Source: Vandiemenella viatica (taxonomy: Eukaryota; Arthropoda; Insecta; Orthoptera; Morabidae). Taken from it: a DNA stretch of 64,000 bases. The position numbers and the translations under genes were made by a program. The notes beneath the pieces are model-generated. The model saw only the letters and a list, made by a program, of their open reading frames with translations. It was not told the origin of the DNA and did not search any database. The first letter of the stretch is position 1. Each line of letters starts with the position of its first letter. Shown one piece after another: positions 47,667 to 57,913 of this stretch. The stretch lies in NCBI GenBank assembly GCA_031002005.1, contig JARYHS010008074.1:348340932-348404931 (forward strand). The letters are read 5' to 3'.

Positions 47667-48783
47667 ATGGAAATCAAAGACGGCACTTCAAATTGCGAAG
47701 AAGCGATGCCCGTTTCGCACATCTTGGGCGTAACGAGAAAAGGGGATGAATGTACCATGTCTTTTTCTGGAGAAATGGTTGCTCAACAGCCGGAGTCAGC
47801 CAAAAATCCACTGAGCCAAGCCGACAAATTTTACCGTTTGTTCGCGATGATGTCGGAGATAAAGAGCGGACAAGACCGGCTAAAGTCCGAAGTCACAGAA
47901 GAAATTGCAGTACTCATAAAAGAGGAGGTTGGTGGACATAAGGAATACCGTGTCTGAAGGACTCAGGGGAGTCAAAAAAATATTGAAAACGATGCAGGAA
48001 GAACAAATCAGAATGTCCAGCGCCGTGAATCGCGTTAACGAGCAGTCAACACAGATGCAAAGAGAGATGTTGGAATGGAAGCAACGGACGGAAGCGCGAA
48101 CAAACCAATTGGAACTGCGAGTCGCTGATGTACAAGCAAGCACTGAAACAAGGATGAATCATATCGGAGGGCAGATCAGTGAGGTTCGCCAGAGTATCGC
48201 CGAGTGTAAAGAAGAATGCAAAAGTCTCGGTGAGACGCAGAAGAGTTTTTCCAGACAAGTTGTAAATGAACTGCATATCCTAGGGGATCAGAAAGAGAAT
48301 GTCTTGCAAGCATGTGCCCTAAGATATGTCAAGGCGCCGAAGGTGACGCTTGTAGGAAGTGAAAGTATGGACTTGCAGTACATTCATTTCATTCAAACAG
48401 CAAAGACATGTTCAGTGATTGGGATTTCTATACTAAACCTGTCAGATGGCCGAAAATCTAAGTGTGTCTTGTATGAACAGATATTTCACGGTAGGGGTCT
48501 GCCCGGTGTTCCACTGAACGAAAAGATTTCGGCACAGGTGCCGAAGATGAATGGTTTTCACGGAATGCGTTCCATGACGACGCATGTTCAAAAAGCAGCA
48601 TGCCGCAACATAAGCGTGAAGTATTTTCATTTCAAGGTTGGAAAAATAAGAGCTCAATGCCGTGATTTCGCCCTTCTGAGGTTGAGAGGGAACGATGGTG
48701 TGAAAATCGTTTCCAGGGCGATTAAAGTCACTCATAACCAGCAGACTTATTATGCTTTCTCGATGGAATTGACACTGATGTGA
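47667..48783 (+). pseudogene. Gag-like ORF of the LTR element, split by a +1 frame break
   Basis: Two overlapping frames (47667-47957 and 47929-48783) abut at about 47.93 kb and together look like one structural protein of about 370 residues. The first part includes 'SQADKFYRLFAMMSEIKSGQ', the second begins 'MVDIRNTVSEGLRGVKKIL'. Residues in both parts up to about 48300 show heptad-like Leu/Val/Ile spacing with many Glu/Lys/Gln, that is, a long coiled coil. The C-terminal half (48330-48783) is a compact mixed region without a CCHC knuckle that I can see, so RNA binding is not evident. I do not recognise its family. Whether the frame break is inactivating or a programmed shift cannot be told from one copy. 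Confidence 0.55.
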
Positions 48784-51092
48784 GTTTAAAGATACCTTGT
48801 TGTTTGTATTGGTTGTAAATATGACACCATAATTAAGACTTAAGCAGGTAGTATAGTGGATTTAAGTACAATAGTCTATTCTGTAAACGGTAGTTTTTGT
48901 AAGAAAATCGTGTACACACATTCAAGATGAAATGCGTGAGTTCTGATGAAGAAGTAATGAGAGTTCACGTAAGTTTTTGCTGACCTGACTGACTTCGCTA
49001 CCACTGTTAATTACTGAGAAAAAAAGATCGGAATATAAAAGTTGGGATAAAGAAGAAGTAATGTCTTGATAGGCTACGAAGACGCTACATCCTGTGAAAT
49101 AACCTCGCTTATAAATAATGCGCTTCAAGTGGCGTGGGAATGAAAATCAAAAGTGTTCATCTGCATGAAAGAGAATAATCTAGCGGCCAAATTCAGAATT
49201 AAATATGACGATAAAGGTTGTGAACGAAATGTTGCTCGCGGGAGTAACCAATACACATAAGATGGTCTTTTCAATGAAAAGAGAACTTCCTTTTTGTTTA
49301 CATAGTGTGTCGGAGAGAGGTACGGCGCAGAAAGGCGCAGATGTGTTATGTGCAGATAGGCTGAAGTGGGAACTGAGTGTCTACAGCTGTCTTCTAATGT
49401 GGCAAATAAGTCCACCTCATTAAGCTGGGCAGCTCAATCCCTGGAATAGCAAAAAAGCGGCAGAAGTGGATTGTTTCTTTAATTAAATAAAGAACAGCCT
49501 CTCGCAGAACAGTGATCGGTAAACTAAGAAAAGGAAGCAATCAATTGTTAAAATTCATAATTATCTTATGTTCCTGAAGTTCTGGTAATTACGCCCGCGA
49601 AGATGTAAAGAAAAATATGAAAGGCCGCATAGATGAGTAAAATGTCCCACTACAACGCACTTAATATTGTTTCTCCAGTATGTTCGATTCAAAAGGACTG
49701 GTGATATACCTGAGGTAGCGTAATGTTAAAACAAGCAAAATTATAGCAGTGACAAGGGGTTAGATAGGTTACTGAGGATTTGGAATGCCAAGAAGAAACA
49801 GGAGAAAGTGGCTTGTTGCGAATCTGTGAATATCAGCTGGGGCGGATGTTGTCCCTGACAGCAGGGGGGTCAGCAGTGTTTGTATGAACTTCTCGGAATA
49901 GGGGAACCAGCAGGTAGACTAATCCCCTAGTCTCTTGAGTGGAGCTGGAGCCCGGCAGGTGAGTGTCCCTTGACTTTGTTCTGGGTGAATGAACGGGGTG
50001 AGATGACCGTTGTTTGCGAAGAAGCAACTTACCATCGCGTAGTGACGCTTGTCTGCAGTTTTGTTTTGAATAGTGTTCCATTTTCATTTGATGAGGCGTG
50101 CAAGCAAATGCTGTTAGATTCGAGGTATGTGTACAAATGTTGTGATTGGTGCATCATCTGTCTTGAGATTAATTGTTTTCATAGCATGAGTTTTGTTATT
50201 TTACGCTTTAATATATATTAGAGGACATTGGTTAATGTTATTCCCCTCTAATCTGATGTAATTATATTGTAAGAAACTGGATCATTAAGTTTAGATTTAT
50301 GTGATTATTGAGTGGCACTGATTGATATTGCCACGTGTTTTTATCTGTAATTGTATTATGTGTGAAGGTGTATGTGAATTATGGAGGGTTTTCTTTTATC
50401 CTGTATTGGGAGATTTATATTTTGGAAATTTTAAGATCATAACGATTCCTCAGAGTTCTAGTTTCTCAATTGATATTCTGGAATTAGTAGAAAATGCATA
50501 GATTATAGGTTAATCACAATAGGTACTGAAAGACTTCAGCTGTGTAGTGGAAGAGTTGTGGAGGGACAACCTCACGTAAAAATGTTCATAGTTTCTTATT
50601 TTTGATGGACCCGTAACGCTTAAAGACATTCCATTGTGAATCTATAGTAAGTGCTTATGACACACCATCATAAGTACTGTGACTCATTGTTTTTTTATTT
50701 TAGTGTTGTATATTTTTTATGTTATGTGTATAATGTATTATGTATAATGATAGATTAAGGCTGGGCCCTGCTGTTATGTGGATGGTACACTTTGGATGGC
50801 TGATGCATTGGGGAGTTTTGCACACGAAGCGAGTTGTATTGTAAACATTTACTGTTTGGCGCCTTTGACGCGTCCTCGCATGACATTTCCGCAGGGGAAT
50901 TTTGTTTGAAAATGGGTGAAGTTTATAAATATCTTATGAAATTGTAAGTTTGAAGGGTTTTATGGCTTTGTAAATCAAGGGTATTGCTATCAAGAGGGCA
51001 AGAACTGAACTGTGAACAAAGTTGCAGAGAAGACTTTATAAGCAAATTTAAATTCCATGGAAATTTAAATTTTGGTGGGTTGTTCGGCAAGC
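48784..51092. other. Interior of the LTR element without pol
   Basis: About 2.3 kb between the gag-like frame and the right LTR. Frames are short (under 100 codons) and show no RT, integrase or envelope motif. It holds AT-rich, unique-looking sequence. Confidence 0.55.
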
Positions 51093-51732
51093 TGTAATAA
51101 GTCGCGTTCCCAAAGCGAGGCTGTGTGCACCTATCGAGGGAGGGCTATTTTTCGGCGAGCGGAATCCGCGAGCCCGTTCGTTAAACCACCCGCTGCGCTG
51201 TTGACAATAACAGCAGGGAAAGCCAACCTACAGACAATAGTGACCCGCCACTCGGATATTCTTGTATCCTGTTGCATGGAATGCTGCTCGGAGGGGAAGG
51301 GAGACGAGACTGCTGGACTGTGTGTGGAACTGAGTGGACGTGTGGTCGGTCTACCGCCATCCTCTGAGCGTCTGAGGTGCGGATAACGTCGCCGGCAGTG
51401 CACACGGTAAAGTGATTCAGACAATGCGACATGGTTGCAACATATCAAGAGCCCGGAAAATACCCCTGAGAAGCCAGAGACTTGTTTGAGAAAGCCAACT
51501 GAGCTAGCCATCAGCAAATCAATTCACATGTAAAATTGGATGTCTTTCAATTTGTAGAATAAATTCATGTCTTTTGTTACCCATCTTTCATATTCTTGTA
51601 ACCCCTGAGACATGTCATGTGCGAGGCTTAATATTGATATATTGATAGAGAAAGATAGAAATGTTTCAATTGCTGACGCCATACAGGGTGTCTAAAAAGT
51701 AAAGCCCCCCCCCCCCAAAAGAGATTATTACA
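51093..51732 (+). repeat. 3' LTR of the nested retroelement
   Basis: 640 bp, nearly identical to 46108-46745. Differences include one base near 51165, a few around 51280-51300, and longer A and C runs near the 3' end. Followed by the ACCT target duplication. Confidence 0.9.
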
Positions 51733-53208
51733 ACCTACGATATTTCGAACAGAGGCTGGATTATCGCGGGCCCACTATAGTAATTTCTTATTCTTGTAAT
51801 TTTTTTACTATTTAATTTCTTATTTTTTCGGGTAATGAAACAAATAAAAAAGTTACTTCAATGGAGTACTACGACCACCGATTGATGATTAGACGTAATC
51901 AGGATAACTATATCCCTCGATATCATATACTGTACCACCAATCAGTCTTCGATATGTACGATAAGATTGAAAACGAGCGTTTGCGATTTATTCGATACGA
52001 CCAGGCTAAATTACGATCTGAGGAATACATCCACTTACGAGATGCTATTATCGGCAATATAGATGAAAATTTAAATTCCAATGATATCGCTAATGCCTTT
52101 ATTTTACCTTCAAGCTACATCGGCAGTCCACGGAACGTGCAGGAATACATACAAGATGCGATTACTTACGTACGTCATTATGGTCGACCAGATTTTTTTA
52201 TTACACGTGTGCTCAAACAAAAATTAAAATAATTAATTTATTTAATCGTAAAACATTCGGTTTTCGGTAACGCACGTTGCTGTCTGTATTCGATTGAGTG
52301 GCAAAAGCAAGGTTTGCCTCATTCTCACATTTTGATTTGGCTGGAAGTTAAAATTCGTGCAGAAGAAATTGATCAAATAATTTCAGCTGAAATTCCGGCC
52401 CCGGTAATTGAACAAGAATTGTTTGAAATTATTACCAGTCACATGATCCACGCTGAGAATGGTAGCCACACATTTACGATGTGAATGTCAAATTCTAGAA
52501 ACCAAGTTGAAATTGGGTGGTACCATACTCACCATTGCTTTCAAAAACGTATAAGGCTTATATTAATGTTGAGTTTTGGAGTTCTATAAAATCCATTAAG
52601 TACATTTGCAAAAACGTTAATGAAGGCAGTGATTCGGCCGTATTTGAAGAAAAAAATGTAAATAAAATGACGAAACAGCACGATACCAAATAGGTACATA
52701 CATCAGCAGCAACAAAGATATCTGGAATAATATACATGAAAGAGACCCTTCTATCCAGCATGTTGCAGTACATCTTGAAAACGGTCAACGTGTATATTTC
52801 ACCGAACAAAATATTCTACTAAGAGCACTTAAGCCACCAAAAACGGTATTAACTGAATTTTGCGCATTGTGTCAAAAATCTGATGTGTTCAGCCAATTCG
52901 CAAAAATATTATTATATGCCATTGTTCCACGCTATTTTACCTGGAACAAATTAGATAAAAAATAGGAGCCACGTAAACAAGGAGAACCACATACTTTGAT
53001 CGCAGGCATATTCAAAGCCAAGACATTTGGACGACTCTACTCAGTACATCCGAAACAAAGTGAATGCTTCTTTTTGCGTTTGTTGTTGGTGAATGTTCCA
53101 AGACCAACTTCTTTCGAATTTTTACGAACAATTAATGGTAGAGTGTTCAAAACATATCAAGATGCATGTCGCGAGTTGCAGTTGCTGATGGACGACAATT
53201 TAATTTAA

Positions 53209-55826
53209 TTTAATTTAATTGCAATGGAGCACAGGCTCCGGTGGCAATTTCCCTACACACCCATCTTCCCCCTATCCTGCACCTACCTACATTTGCCCTC
53301 TACAAATTTTATCTTTAAATTCTTTCAAAGTTTTCGGTAAATTATTCATCATTTCTCTTGGTAACTCATTCCAATACCTGACACCCTTACCTAAAAAAGA
53401 GAATCTTCCTACACCCTTGTGCCTGAAATCGAGTGCCAGCTTGTGGTCATGGTCATCTTTTCCCTTCCATGCACTACTTTTCATACCTATTGCAATATCT
53501 TGCCATGCCTCATCGCCAGTATATGCCCTGTACACTCCCATGACCCTCCTCATCCTCCTCCTGTCTTACAATGAATCCCATTCCAGCTCCTTTATCATAT
53601 CCGTCACTGATTGCATTCTGCGATAATTTCCAGAAACAAATCTAGCAGCACTTCTTTGCACCCTCTCCAACTCCTGTATTTGATACGTAAAATGAGGGTC
53701 CCATACTACACTACCATATTCGAGCAATGGTCTGACCAAAGTTTTGTAACCCAATTCCTTGACTTCTCTCGTACATCCCCTCATCACTCTCTCCAACAAG
53801 TGCAGAACTTTGAAACCTTTTCCTACCACCTGTCCTATGTGTCCTGCCCAGTTAAGTTTGTTATCAAAAGTAATTCCAAGATATTTACATTTCAAGTCTT
53901 CAGCAAGCAATTCTTTTCCCACCTTATATTCATAATTAACCTTTTGTTTTTTATTTGTGTATCTAATAAGCTGACTCTTCTTAGCATTTATCTTCATTCC
54001 ATGTTTACCAACCCAATTAGATATCCTGCCCAGATCACCCTGCAACTGTTTACAATCCTCTATCGTTTTGATTGTTTTATACAGCATTATGTCATCTGCA
54101 AACAATCTAATTTCAGATATTAAACAATCAACACAATTATTCATTAGAATAATGAATAGCAATGGTCCCAATACGCTACCCTGTGGCACACCCATTTTTA
54201 CTTCCACTTCTTTTGATACTACATTTCCAACCCTAACTTTCTGTTTTCTACCTTTTAAAAATTCTTCTACCCAGCAAATGACTTTCTTATCCACTCCAAT
54301 GGTTTTTACCTTATTTACTACCATTTTATGGCTTACTCTGTCAAACGCCTTAGACAGATCTAGTGCTACACTATCAATTTGGCCTCCCTTGTCCATTTCA
54401 TCTGAAATATCTTGCATATATCCCACCAACTGAGATTCGCATGAATATCCTTGCCTGTAACCATGTTGCCTCCTTGAAAACCACTTACGTTCCTCACATA
54501 TATTTCTGATGTGGTTGCATATCAATCTTCCCATTAATTTACCTACCACTGATGTCAAACTGATTGGCCTGTGATTCTCAACTCTATTTCTCACCCCTCC
54601 CTTATGTACCGGTACCACTATTGCACTTTTCCAGTCCTGTGGTAAGCAGCAAGTGTCTATACTCAATTTAAATAATATTTCAAGATAAGGTACAATGTCA
54701 CATCCGGCTATCTTTAAGATATCTGTAGTAATATTATCTTCACCAGCCCCTTTATTTTTTTTAAGCTTTCTTATTTCCTTCATGATTTCCTCAGGATGGA
54801 TATCAAATTTTTCACTATCGTAATTTCTAATTGTGTTGTTAAGCTCGTTCTCCGAATTAGACCCTCCTGTTTCTGATTCATTGTCCCTAATGCTTTCACT
54901 GAACCAGTTACTTAAAATCTCTGCCTTTTTCAAATCGTCAATAACTTCTTCTCCATCCTTATCTATAATTGTCTCTACACCCTCCCTTCCCCTCAGTTTC
55001 CTGATATAGCCATAGAAATTTCTAGATGCATCAGTCAATGGTCCTCCTGCACTGACAATACTCTTTATAAACCCATCTTTAGCCATTTTCTTTGCTGTTA
55101 TTAAGTCCTTGTTTAGTTGTTTTAAATATTCCCTACTACCCTGCTGTCTCTCAACACTGTTATGTTCTTTTCTTACCAACCTCTTTAACCTCCTCACTTC
55201 CCTATTATAGTACATAGGTTCTCTCCCTCTCTTTATTGCTTTGGAATAAATTTTTCTTCCCCCTTTCTTATTATCTCCTTGAACTCTTCCCACCTTGACT
55301 CTACTGTACCTGAGCCTTCCTTCAATTTGCTGAATTGTTCTCTGAAATATCTCTTCAAATTTGAAACCTGTGCCTTTTTATAATTGTACCTGTTTCCCCC
55401 TTCAATTTTGACTGCTGGTTTACTGAATCATCTAATATCCATCAGAACTGCTTCATGATCACTTATTCCTTCAGTTACTTGATACCTCAAAACGTTTTCA
55501 TCGGGCTTAATTAGAAATATATCCAAAATATTTTGTCCCCTAGTGTTTTGCTCAACCACTTGTGTAAATCCTCCTTCCCTTATTAAGATATTTGCAAATC
55601 TTTGTTCCCTTGTGTTATTTATCTTATTTCCTTCCCAGTTTACACCAGGCAAATTTAAATCCCCACCGATGATGATCATTCTATTCTCACCTCTGAAATC
55701 TGAGTATGAATTTAATTTCTCCCCAAGAGCCTCATCCTCTTCTGTCATTCTTCCGCTGCGGTAAACAGCCAACACTCTGATTTTTTCTTTTTAGTACCCC
55801 AGAAATCTACCCCATGTAGATCATAG
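53209..55826 (-). mobile_element. CR1-like non-LTR retrotransposon, copy B, 5'-truncated, inside the Helitron
   Basis: Minus-strand copy of the same family as 40483-43325. The 3' end on the minus strand is a microsatellite tail of about four AAATT-type units (53204-53220). The 5' end is truncated within the endonuclease at about 55826, where Helitron sequence resumes ('DLSLTDAALTSTP'). Truncation at 5' and tandem-repeat tail at 3' are the hallmarks of target-primed reverse transcription of CR1 elements. It carries a nearly intact RT (own entry). Confidence 0.85.
53287..55775 (-). pseudogene. CR1-like ORF2: endonuclease C-terminus and reverse transcriptase
   Basis: The endonuclease part (55775-55428) has 'IIIGGDLNLPGVNW' and 'GISDHEAVLMDIR'. 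The long frame 55293-53566 (575 codons) holds the full RT: 'ENHRPISLTSVVGKLMGRL', 'SVALDLSKAFDRVSHKMVV', 'GVPQGSVLGPLLF', the catalytic 'LFADDIMLY', 'GMKINAKKSQLIRYT', 'CKYLGITFDNKLNW' and the thumb. After an in-frame TAA (53566-53568) the same frame continues to a natural-looking end 'LKEFKDKICRGQM' at 53287. Breaks: TGA at about 55425, a frame change near 55.26 kb, and that TAA. Otherwise well preserved, so relatively young. Confidence 0.85.
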
Positions 55827-57535
55827 GGACCTGTCACTTACTGATGCAGCGTTGACATCCACGCCGAATAGTATTCGTCAACTGTTTGCAATTATTTTGA
55901 CAACATGTTATCCAACACAGTCATCGTTTTTGTGGGGAAAATATAAAAACAGTATGACTGAAGACATTCTACTATACCGAGTTAAACAAACAAACCTATG
56001 CCCAAATCTAGATTTCACACCAGAGATCTATAATCAAGCATTAGTGTTGATCGAATATTTATGTATTTTAATTTCAAATTTACCACTTAATCATTATGGT
56101 ATGGCATCACCTGATCGTCCGCCCACCGACTTAGTTAACAGTGATTTGCAACGAGAACAACAGTGTAACAATGTGGACATAGCTACAATTATTGCGAGTA
56201 ATGAGCCATTACTGACATCAGAAGAAAAAAATATTTATAATCGGATTATGCTGACTATTGATGCTGAACAAGGCGGGATTTTTTTTTTTTTTTTTCCTTT
56301 GACACACCAGGTGGAATCCGTAAGATATTTTTAATATCTTTGATCCTTGAGAAGGTAAGGTCACAACAGAAAATTGTATCGTCAGGCATTGCTGCCACTT
56401 TGTTAGATGATGGGCGAACTGCACATTCAGTATTTAAGCTGCCACTAGACATTCATAACAAACCAAACGCAATGTGTAACATTAAAAAAAAAGCGCAATG
56501 GCTGCAGTGTTGCAAAAGAGTTCAATTATAATTTGGGATGAGTGTAATATGGCTCATAAACATTCGCTCGAAGCATTTTATAGAATCATGCAAGATTTGA
56601 AAGGCAACGATAAACTTTTCGGTGGTACTGTCTTACTACTCTCTGGTGACTTCCGACAGACATTACCAGTGATTCCTCGCTCTACTTTTGCCGATGAGAT
56701 TAACTCATGTTTAAAACAATCGTTTTTATGGCGGAATGTCGAAACATTTCGATTGACCATGAACATGCGAGTACAATTGCAAAATGATCCATCGGCACAA
56801 GTATTTTGTAAGCAATTGCTGGATATTGGAAACGGTGAAATAGAACTGCATCGAAATACACAACACATCAAATTTCCAGACAAATTCTGCACTGTTGATC
56901 ACTCAAAAAATGAACTAATTGAGAGTATGTTTCTGGATATATCAAATAATTACTCAGATCATAATTGGCTCAGTAATCGTGCTATTTTGGCAGCAAAAAA
57001 TGTTGATGTCAACGAAGTAAACTTCCAGATACAACAGTTGTTGCCAGGTGATCTGATGTCTTTTAAATCAATAGACACTATTGTAGATGAAAATGACGTA
57101 AATTTTCCAACTGAGGTTTTAAATTCTTTGGATATACCAGGAATGCCACCACACAATCTTCGGTTAAAGTTTGGTTCACCCATTATTCTACTTCGGAATA
57201 TGAATCTACCTAGATTATGCAACGGCACACGTTTGATCTTCAAAAGGATCACCGGAAATGTTCTTGAAGCAACTATTTTGACTGGAAAGTATAAAGGAGA
57301 AATCGTCCTGTTGCCACGTATTCCAATGATACCTTCAGAATCTCCAATAACATTTGAAAGGCTTCAATTTCCGATTCTTTTTCGTTCGCTATGACCATAA
57401 ATAAGTCTCAAGGCCAAAAAATGTCCACTATATGTCGCCTGCTCATGTGTGAGGAAACCATCTATTTGTATTAGCAAAAGACAGGCTAACCAAAAATATT
57501 GTACAAGAAACTGGCGCTTAGATAAATTAAAATTA

Positions 57536-57913
57536 TAAATTGTAATAATTTAAAATAATGAAAATAATTGTTAAAAAAATTTTAAAATCAACTTCATCTA
57601 CCTCATTTGTAAAACTGAAATCTCAATTCATAAATAAATAAAAAATAATTTATTAATTTTTATGAATATCAATTTTTTATATATTTTCAATTAAGTAATT
57701 TGTAATAAAATGTAATTAATTTTTTATGTACGTTTGTCCCTTATTTGAACTATCCGAAACTCTATACCAATCACTTTTGAATTTTCAATTTGACTAAAAC
57801 GTTTTTGTCTTTATTAGTTAACATTAATTTGACTACATTAGGTAGTTTACAATAACATTGATCCAACGCACTATAACTACTGAGTCACAGCAAGGCGTGA
57901 CAGGGTCAGCTAG
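57536..57913 (+). other. Helitron 3' untranslated region
   Basis: Very AT-rich tail after the helicase C-terminus, ending in 'GAGTCACAGCAAGGCGTGAC', a small hairpin and CTAG. No gene. Confidence 0.6.

Larger units (their letters stand above)
46108..51732 (+). mobile_element. LTR retroelement, non-autonomous, inserted in the Helitron (TSD ACCT)
   Basis: Two near-identical LTRs, 46108-46745 and 51093-51732, start 'TGTAATAAGTCGCG' and end 'GAGATTATTACA'. ACCT flanks the element at 46104-46107 and 51733-51736. Directly after the left LTR, 'TGGGGCGCCAACCTGCGG' looks like a primer-binding site. The LTRs differ at roughly five positions plus two homopolymer indels, so this insertion is young compared with its host. 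The 4.35-kb interior has only one gag-like reading frame (47667-48783). I see no protease, RT, RNase H or integrase motif. No clear polypurine tract precedes the right LTR. Confidence 0.88.
44956..57535 (+). pseudogene. Helitron Rep/helicase gene, split and decayed
   Basis: Rep/helicase drives rolling-circle transposition. Pieces in order: N-terminal Arg/Glu/Gln-rich region (44956-45290); zinc-finger-like 'CQYCQALKFRNEAAGMCC' (45300); 'AGRFNASTVDEVAVIIVGDP' (45850); [LTR element]; 'RYDQAKLRSEEYIHLRDAI' and 'YIGSPRNVQEYIQDAITYVR' (51990-52170); HUH nuclease motif in 'WQKQGLPHSHILIWL' (about 52299-52343); tyrosine region 'KYICKNVNEGSDSAVF' (52600), where the second Tyr of the usual KYxxKY is Asn; 'PKQSECFFLRLLLVNVPRPT' (53050); [LINE]; 'ALTSTPNSIRQLF' (55850); PIF1-type helicase 56270-57394 with Walker B 'IIIWDECNMAHKH' and 'LLSGDFRQTLPVIP', then 'AMTINKSQGQ' near 57400. 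Walker A is destroyed (GGIRKI instead of GGTGKT, after a T-run slippage at 56279-56295). Many frame breaks; dead. Confidence 0.85.
43326..57913 (+). mobile_element. Helitron, ~14.6 kb with nested insertions (about 6 kb of own sequence)
   Basis: The 5' terminus 'TCTTCTTTATATATATAAAA' followed by 'TCTCGCGTCACGATGTTTG' is a typical animal Helitron start. The 3' terminus is CTAG at 57910-57913, preceded by a small hairpin (TGAC-AGG-GTCA). Flanking bases are A (43325) and T (57914), the expected insertion between A and T, without target duplication. It encodes a broken Rep/helicase protein (own entry). Nested inside are SINEs at 43551 and 44530, an LTR element at 46108-51732 and a minus-strand CR1-like LINE at 53209-55826. 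The left flank is LINE copy A and the right flank is the hexamerin duplication, so the two flanks do not form one empty site. Confidence 0.85.

Noticed and set aside
53611..54433. Plus-strand frames of 170 and 121 codons
   Set aside because: Antisense shadows of the CR1-like RT on the minus strand.
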